Shown piece by piece: positions 21,989 to 25,472 of a DNA stretch of 25,472 nt. A model generated the notes under the pieces. That model worked only from the letters and a program-made list of their open reading frames with translations. It was not told the origin of the DNA and did not search any database. A program made the position numbers and the translations under genes. Position 1 is the first letter of the stretch; every line of letters begins with the position of its first letter. The DNA comes from CAYLGT01 sp964383465 (lineage in GTDB: Bacteria > Patescibacteriota > Saccharimonadia > Saccharimonadales > Saccharimonadaceae): positions 1 through 25,472 of the forward strand of contig CAYLGT010000011.1 of NCBI GenBank assembly GCA_964383465.1, given 5' to 3'.

Positions 21989-21989
21989 T
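21984..21989 (+). promoter_or_regulatory. -10 box of leaderless receiver gene
   Basis: TATGAT contains the TGA stop of the acyltransferase gene and lies 6 nt before the ATG at 21996. The expected transcription start coincides with the start codon. No Shine-Dalgarno fits. Confidence 0.5.
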
Positions 21990-21995
21990 ATAGCC

Positions 21996-22367
21996 ATGAC
22001 CAAAATCGCAATCATCGAAGACGACGCTGTTATTTCTCAGATGTACAGCATGAAATTTGAAGCCGACGGCTTTGAAGTACAGGTGGCAGATAACGGCCGA
22101 GACGGTGTGGAACTTGTCAAAGCTTTTAGCCCAGACATCGTTTTACTCGACATGCAAATGCCTATCATGACCGGTGACGAGGCCCTGCGCGCCATTCGTA
22201 GTGAAGAATGGGGCAAAGCAGTCCCCGTGATGGTACTGACAAATCTCGGTGAAGAAGAAGCGCCTAAAGATCTCCATTCCCTCGGCGTAGAAAGCTATAT
22301 AGTCAAAGCAGACCTCACCCCACGCCAGGTTGTAGAACGAGTCAAAACTACGCTTGGTCTGAAGTAG
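21996..22367 (+). CDS. Stand-alone response regulator receiver protein
   Basis: A 123-residue CheY-like receiver with no output domain. I chose the ATG at 21996 (MTKIAIIEDD...) because it matches the start of the receiver fold; an in-frame ATG 9 codons upstream adds a tail without homology. Conserved residues: Asp9 and Asp10 for metal binding, phosphoacceptor Asp52 in VLLDMQMP, Thr82 in LTN, and Lys104 in IVKAD. It would act by protein contacts or as a phosphorelay link. The nearby membrane histidine kinase is the likely donor. Its last 20 nt overlap the end of folD on the opposite strand. Confidence 0.93.
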   Translation: MTKIAIIEDDAVISQMYSMKFEADGFEVQVADNGRDGVELVKAFSPDIVLLDMQMPIMTGDEALRAIRSEEWGKAVPVMVLTNLGEEEAPKDLHSLGVESYIVKADLTPRQVVERVKTTLGLK

Positions 22368-23163
22368 TTGCGCGAGCAGCGCGGATCACGTTGTCGAACA
22401 AAGCACAGACTGTCAGCGGCCCAACGCCGCCCTTTTCCGGTGTCAAAACCAAATCGTGACGGTTGCGGACTTCACGCGCCACATCTCCAACGACTTTGCC
22501 ATTTTCTGTTGCAGTGCCAGCATCAACTACCACCGTCTCGGGTCGCAGCATATCGCTCGTGATGAGGCCTGGCACGCCTGTCGCTGTCACGACGACATCG
22601 GCCTGCTGAATGACGGAGGCGATGTCGTTAGTCGTTTCGTCAACCGTCTCCACTTCAAGTCCGCTGTTACGCCACATAGTCGTCAGTGGCGCCCCAACGA
22701 GCCTTCCCTGCCCAACCACGACAATCCGTTTGCCTGGCAGTGAAATGTTATAGCCGGCGAGGAGCCAGTTGATGGCCATAGGAGTCGCAGCGTCGTATGG
22801 AGATGAGCCAGAAAGCGCGTCGACATCTTTTGTCGGTGGTATAGCTGCGAGCACTTCGTCAGTCCGAGTTGGGTCGCTAAGTGGCAGCTGGACAACGACA
22901 CCATGTACAGTATCGTCATCACGAATCTCGTTTAGCTTCACGAGCATCTCGTCTTCGGAACAAGTCACTACCTGCATTTCAACGAGTATGTCCTCGCCAT
23001 ACGTCTGCTTGAGTCGTACGTAGAGATCGATCACGGGGTCATCCGACGATTTCAAAATGACGAGCTTCGGAAAGACATTCCACGCTTGGCGAAGACCACG
23101 CACTTGTTTCGCTTGTCGTTCTTTTATGTACTCGGTAAGTTCGGCGCCGCTTAGTATTTTCAT
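22348..23163 (-). CDS. folD: Bifunctional methylenetetrahydrofolate dehydrogenase/cyclohydrolase
   Basis: FolD oxidises 5,10-methylene-THF and hydrolyses the methenyl form, feeding one-carbon units to purine and formyl-Met synthesis. The start is set at 23163 (MKILSGAELTEYI), giving 271 residues, a little short of the usual 285-290. The catalytic pair Tyr48 and Lys52 is in DLYVRLKQ. VVVQLPL, PPTKDVD, the NAD(P)-binding VVVGQGRLVGAP (where GRSxxVG is usual) and PEKGGVGPLT are present. The upstream extension to 23214 would run through the divergent gene's start and is rejected. The ATG is 7 nt after a -10 box that is shared, as a palindrome, with the divergent reductase gene. Confidence 0.94.
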   Translation of the reverse strand: MKILSGAELTEYIKERQAKQVRGLRQAWNVFPKLVILKSSDDPVIDLYVRLKQTYGEDILVEMQVVTCSEDEMLVKLNEIRDDDTVHGVVVQLPLSDPTRTDEVLAAIPPTKDVDALSGSSPYDAATPMAINWLLAGYNISLPGKRIVVVGQGRLVGAPLTTMWRNSGLEVETVDETTNDIASVIQQADVVVTATGVPGLITSDMLRPETVVVDAGTATENGKVVGDVAREVRNRHDLVLTPEKGGVGPLTVCALFDNVIRAARATTSDQA

Positions 23164-23168
23164 CACCC

Positions 23169-23180
23169 CTAGTATACTAG
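23169..23180. promoter_or_regulatory. Palindromic dual -10 box serving folD and the reductase gene
   Basis: The perfect 12-bp palindrome CTAGTATACTAG holds TATACT on both strands: plus 23173-23178, 9 nt before the ATG at 23188; minus 23176-23171, 7 nt before the folD ATG at 23163. Only 24 nt separate the two start codons, so both messages are expected to be leaderless and the two start complexes cannot form at once. Confidence 0.55.
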
Positions 23181-23187
23181 AGTCAGT

Positions 23188-23841
23188 ATGATTATCGACC
23201 CCTATACTTGGCACCGACTTGAGATTCTACGCATCCAACCAGTCGCGAAAGATACTGTCGCCGTCTACCTACTCCGTCCGGCAGACTATCACTTTCGGGC
23301 TGGCCAGTATGCGGTCGTACGAGTCACTAGCGATGCAAATACTTGGGTACGACAGTACTCGTTCGCCTCTGCACCTGAGGCGAGTGAGTTATGTTTCCTT
23401 ATCCAACGAGAACCCGGTGGCGCGGTTAGTAACTGGTTCTTTAGTAGTGCCTCAAACGGTATGGCTATCGAGATATCTGAGTCGTTTGGTAACTTCGTGC
23501 CCGACCTGTCGCAGCAGTCGGTCTTTATCGCAGGCAAAGTTGGTGTCGCACCGTTTATAAGCGTCCTCTCCGCTCATAGCTCGGCCGGAAAACTCTACTA
23601 CTGCGTGCGTGAAGAGGAAGAACTCTGCACGTCTCTGCTTCCTGAGGCAACCAACCTCCATGCTTGTGTCACAACTACCGGCACTCGGCTCGGCGATAGC
23701 GAACTAAAAACCATTGTTGCCATGGAGCGTCCTGTCTATGTGTGTGGGTCAAAACTTTTTGTCGACGGCCTTTCGCAAAGACTGCAAAAACTCGGCCAAC
23801 CGACCGAGCTTTTGCATAAAGAACTTTTTACGCTAGAGTAA
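23188..23841 (+). CDS. Ferredoxin-NADP reductase-like FAD/NAD-binding oxidoreductase
   Basis: A 217-residue flavoprotein of the ferredoxin reductase fold. The FAD domain has FRAGQYAVVRV and RQYSFAS (55-61, the RxYS flavin motif), then GGAVSNWF. The NAD(P) domain has IAGKVGVAPFISVL (114-127), where GGVGITPF is usual, and YVCGSKLFVDGL near the end with the conserved Cys-Gly. It has no iron-sulfur or heme domain, so a separate electron partner is needed. It is divergent from folD and shares its -10 palindrome, which suggests joint supply of reducing power, though this is inference. The ATG 9 nt after TATACT is chosen because the family start fits. Confidence 0.88.
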   Translation: MIIDPYTWHRLEILRIQPVAKDTVAVYLLRPADYHFRAGQYAVVRVTSDANTWVRQYSFASAPEASELCFLIQREPGGAVSNWFFSSASNGMAIEISESFGNFVPDLSQQSVFIAGKVGVAPFISVLSAHSSAGKLYYCVREEEELCTSLLPEATNLHACVTTTGTRLGDSELKTIVAMERPVYVCGSKLFVDGLSQRLQKLGQPTELLHKELFTLE

Positions 23842-23842
23842 A

Positions 23843-24361
23843 CTACTTTGCGAAGTGGCCTCGAACCTGGAAGAGAATCCACCAGCCGATTGCCGTCCCG
23901 ATAACAGTCCCTATGAGACTTCCGAAACCATATGCCGGAGTAAGTAGATACAGTACGCCGACTGCGAGGCTGATGAATGAGCTATAGAACAAAAGGTTCC
24001 AACCTGCTTTGCTGTGCGTCTTTAGCTTCGGGTAAGCCATCAGCATCAGCACGCCCTGCACGACCATAGCAGCCAAAGCAAGCCACCAAGTGATACCTAG
24101 GTTGGCGCCGACGGAACTGACGCCAGTATAACGAGCGAGTTCATCAGCCACACGAGCCCATTGACTTACGTAGTGTGCGGTCTGCCAGAAACTCCAAGCA
24201 CCCCACAGAGACAAAACTCCTCCAACTAGCGCTAGCCACCAGCTGTTGTCGGCGAGCCATTTTTTCGCCCCGTCCGGCAGTTGAACTGGAAAATTTTTGT
24301 TTAGGTTGGTGTCTACCCACTTCTCTAGACCGGCTGGCTGTGTGTTATACATCTCACTCAT
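23843..24361 (-). CDS. Four-helix integral membrane protein of unknown function
   Basis: Not recognised as a named family. The 172 residues begin with a soluble stretch of about 38 residues rich in Asn, Lys and Trp, then four hydrophobic helices at about 40-62, 85-112, 122-140 and 142-165, ending in the basic VRGHFAK. A good ribosome site (GGGGAG, about 10 nt upstream) supports the start at 24361. It ends 1 nt after the reductase gene, on the other strand (convergent), and diverges from the SulP gene across 116 nt holding a TATATAT candidate -10 box. Confidence 0.8.
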   Translation of the reverse strand: MSEMYNTQPAGLEKWVDTNLNKNFPVQLPDGAKKWLADNSWWLALVGGVLSLWGAWSFWQTAHYVSQWARVADELARYTGVSSVGANLGITWWLALAAMVVQGVLMLMAYPKLKTHSKAGWNLLFYSSFISLAVGVLYLLTPAYGFGSLIGTVIGTAIGWWILFQVRGHFAK

Positions 24362-24440
24362 TATTTCTCTCTCCCCTTATATATATCCTGATAGTACGCC
24401 CGCTGAGCGGTGTTGTAAATATAGAAATTTGCTTCGGTAT

Positions 24441-24469
24441 TTGACAGAGTGCGCGAGACTGCGGAGAAT
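24441..24469 (+). promoter_or_regulatory. Candidate promoter of the SulP gene
   Basis: TTGACA (24441-24446) is a consensus -35 box; 17 nt later GAGAAT (24464-24469) is a weak -10 box 8 nt before the ATG. The overlapping GGAG (24463-24466) could instead be the ribosome site for a message begun further upstream. Confidence 0.35.
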
Positions 24470-24477
24470 GGAATTAA

Positions 24478-25472
24478 ATGCAGAAGCTCTTTTGGACTAA
24501 TCTGGACGATTATCGCTTTGTCGATCTCAAGCGAGATATCCTGGCAGCGCTTGTTGTCACGGGCATCGCCATACCTGAGTCGCTTGGTTTTGCGGCGCTA
24601 CTTGGACTTCCGGTCGAAACCGGGTTGTACACAGCCCTGGTTGCGCCTGTGGTCTTCGGGCTTCTCGCGTCATCCCGCCGCCTGATCGTCGGTGCTGATT
24701 CAGCAACTGCGGCGCTCATCGCAACCGGCGTTGGTTCTTTGGCGTTAGTTGGCAGCACTGAGTACGTCAGTCAGGTAACCACAGTTACGCTCATGGCTGG
24801 TATCCTTGTCCTGGCACTTGGTCTGCTGCGTTTTGGCTTTCTGGCAGACCTCATCTCCAAACCTGTTCTGGTCGGTTTTTTTGCTGGGGTTGGTGTACAG
24901 CTGATTTTGGGTAAGCTCCCCGAGATACTTGGTTTGGCCGCAACTGGCAACGTCATCGAAAAACTTGGCTATGTCGGCTCGCACCTGTCGAGCATAAATG
25001 TCGCTAGTTTCGGTATCGCCGTCATGGTGTTTTTCGCGATGTGGGTAGGGCGCCGCCTAAAGCTACCGGGTGCACTGCTCGGGCTTGGTGTGGCGCTGCT
25101 GTTAAGCGAAGTTTTCGCTCTTGGTCTGTATGGCGTAGAGACAATCGGTAGCATCACGGCACATCTTCCCGAGATAGTACTCCCTTCATTTTCACTCGCG
25201 ATCGGCATAGAACTGTTTCCGCTCGCCCTTTCCATCGCGCTGGTCATACTCGCTCAGTCAACTGCCACCGCTCGAGCATTCGGTGCTCGTCACGATGAAG
25301 CGGTCGACGACAACCGTGACCTCATCGCACTTGGTTTTGCCAACATCACGGCTGCCTTTACGCAAGGATTCAGTCTCAACGGTAGCCCACCACGATCGGC
25401 AGCTTCGGAGCAATCAGGTGGTAGCTCACAAATCGTCAACATCTTTATGAGCGCGTTTATAGCCCTAACACT
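24478..25472 (+). CDS. SulP-family anion transporter, N-terminal part (runs off window)
   Basis: The visible 331 codons belong to a SulP (SLC26-like) membrane transporter for sulfate, bicarbonate or related anions. The start MQKLFWTNLDDYRFVDLKRD is followed by the family signature region IPESLGFAALLGLPVETGLY, then SSRRLIVGADSATAALIA, several hydrophobic helices, and near the end SLNGSPPRSAASEQSGGSSQ, the equivalent of the conserved SVSRTAVNESAG segment. The usual C-terminal STAS domain would lie beyond the window. ATG 24478 is chosen because the ATG at 24468 is out of frame and stops after 10 codons. Confidence 0.9.
   Translation, partial: MQKLFWTNLDDYRFVDLKRDILAALVVTGIAIPESLGFAALLGLPVETGLYTALVAPVVFGLLASSRRLIVGADSATAALIATGVGSLALVGSTEYVSQVTTVTLMAGILVLALGLLRFGFLADLISKPVLVGFFAGVGVQLILGKLPEILGLAATGNVIEKLGYVGSHLSSINVASFGIAVMVFFAMWVGRRLKLPGALLGLGVALLLSEVFALGLYGVETIGSITAHLPEIVLPSFSLAIGIELFPLALSIALVILAQSTATARAFGARHDEAVDDNRDLIALGFANITAAFTQGFSLNGSPPRSAASEQSGGSSQIVNIFMSAFIALT

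Noticed and set aside
22368..22562. Small plus-strand frames inside folD
   Set aside because: They are antisense to a clear folD gene with no start signals.
1..25472. CRISPR array, rRNA or insertion sequence
   Set aside because: No regularly spaced short repeats, no rRNA-like segments and no transposase gene were seen; the only direct repeats are within the surface protein gene.

Overview
The window looks like chromosomal DNA of a Candidate Phyla Radiation bacterium, most probably a Candidatus Saccharibacteria (TM7). This is an inference from gene content and style: short intergenic gaps, a lower-glycolysis block with PEP synthase, a PcrA helicase, a low-complexity tail-anchored protein, a Gram-positive-type surface protein with an LPxTG-like tail, UmuDC, and many housekeeping genes whose TATACT-type -10 box lies only 6-9 nt before the ATG, as expected for leaderless mRNAs. 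TGA is used as a stop. A run of 100 Ns (11911-12010) shows that this is a scaffold, so linkage across it is assumed.

Layout. 1-9796 (all minus strand): ppsA, pyk, pgk, tpiA, a Thr/Ala/Pro/Glu-rich tail-anchored protein, pcrA and a Nudix hydrolase, read right to left as one closely spaced cluster. 9893-10519 (+): an adenylate-kinase-like gene divergent from ppsA; it could recycle the AMP made or used by PEP synthase. 10562-11116: a self-contained GC-rich lipoprotein gene with its own promoter, Shine-Dalgarno, GTG start and strong terminator. 11117-14001: a probable integrated element with inverted repeats, an HTH protein, a possible three-way-junction RNA, the assembly gap, a long structured leader, a 53-residue ORF and a serine recombinase whose last codons run into a tRNA-Glu gene (13961-14035, minus). 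14110-14575: a second self-contained GC-rich GTG-start gene (minus). 14657-16287: umuC and a umuD-like gene (minus). 16450-18360: a secreted repeat-bearing surface protein.

18391-22367 is the most interesting part. A LuxI/FeeM-like acyl-transferring autoinducer-synthase homologue is followed 6 nt later by a polytopic membrane histidine kinase (minus strand). Diverging from them are a PlsC-type acyltransferase and a stand-alone receiver protein (plus strand). Together they could form an acyl-signal synthesis, sensing and relay module in a very reduced bacterium. After it come folD and an FAD/NAD-binding reductase sharing one palindromic -10 box, a four-helix membrane protein, and the start of a SulP-family anion transporter cut by the window edge.

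No CRISPR array, rRNA or recognisable insertion sequence was seen.
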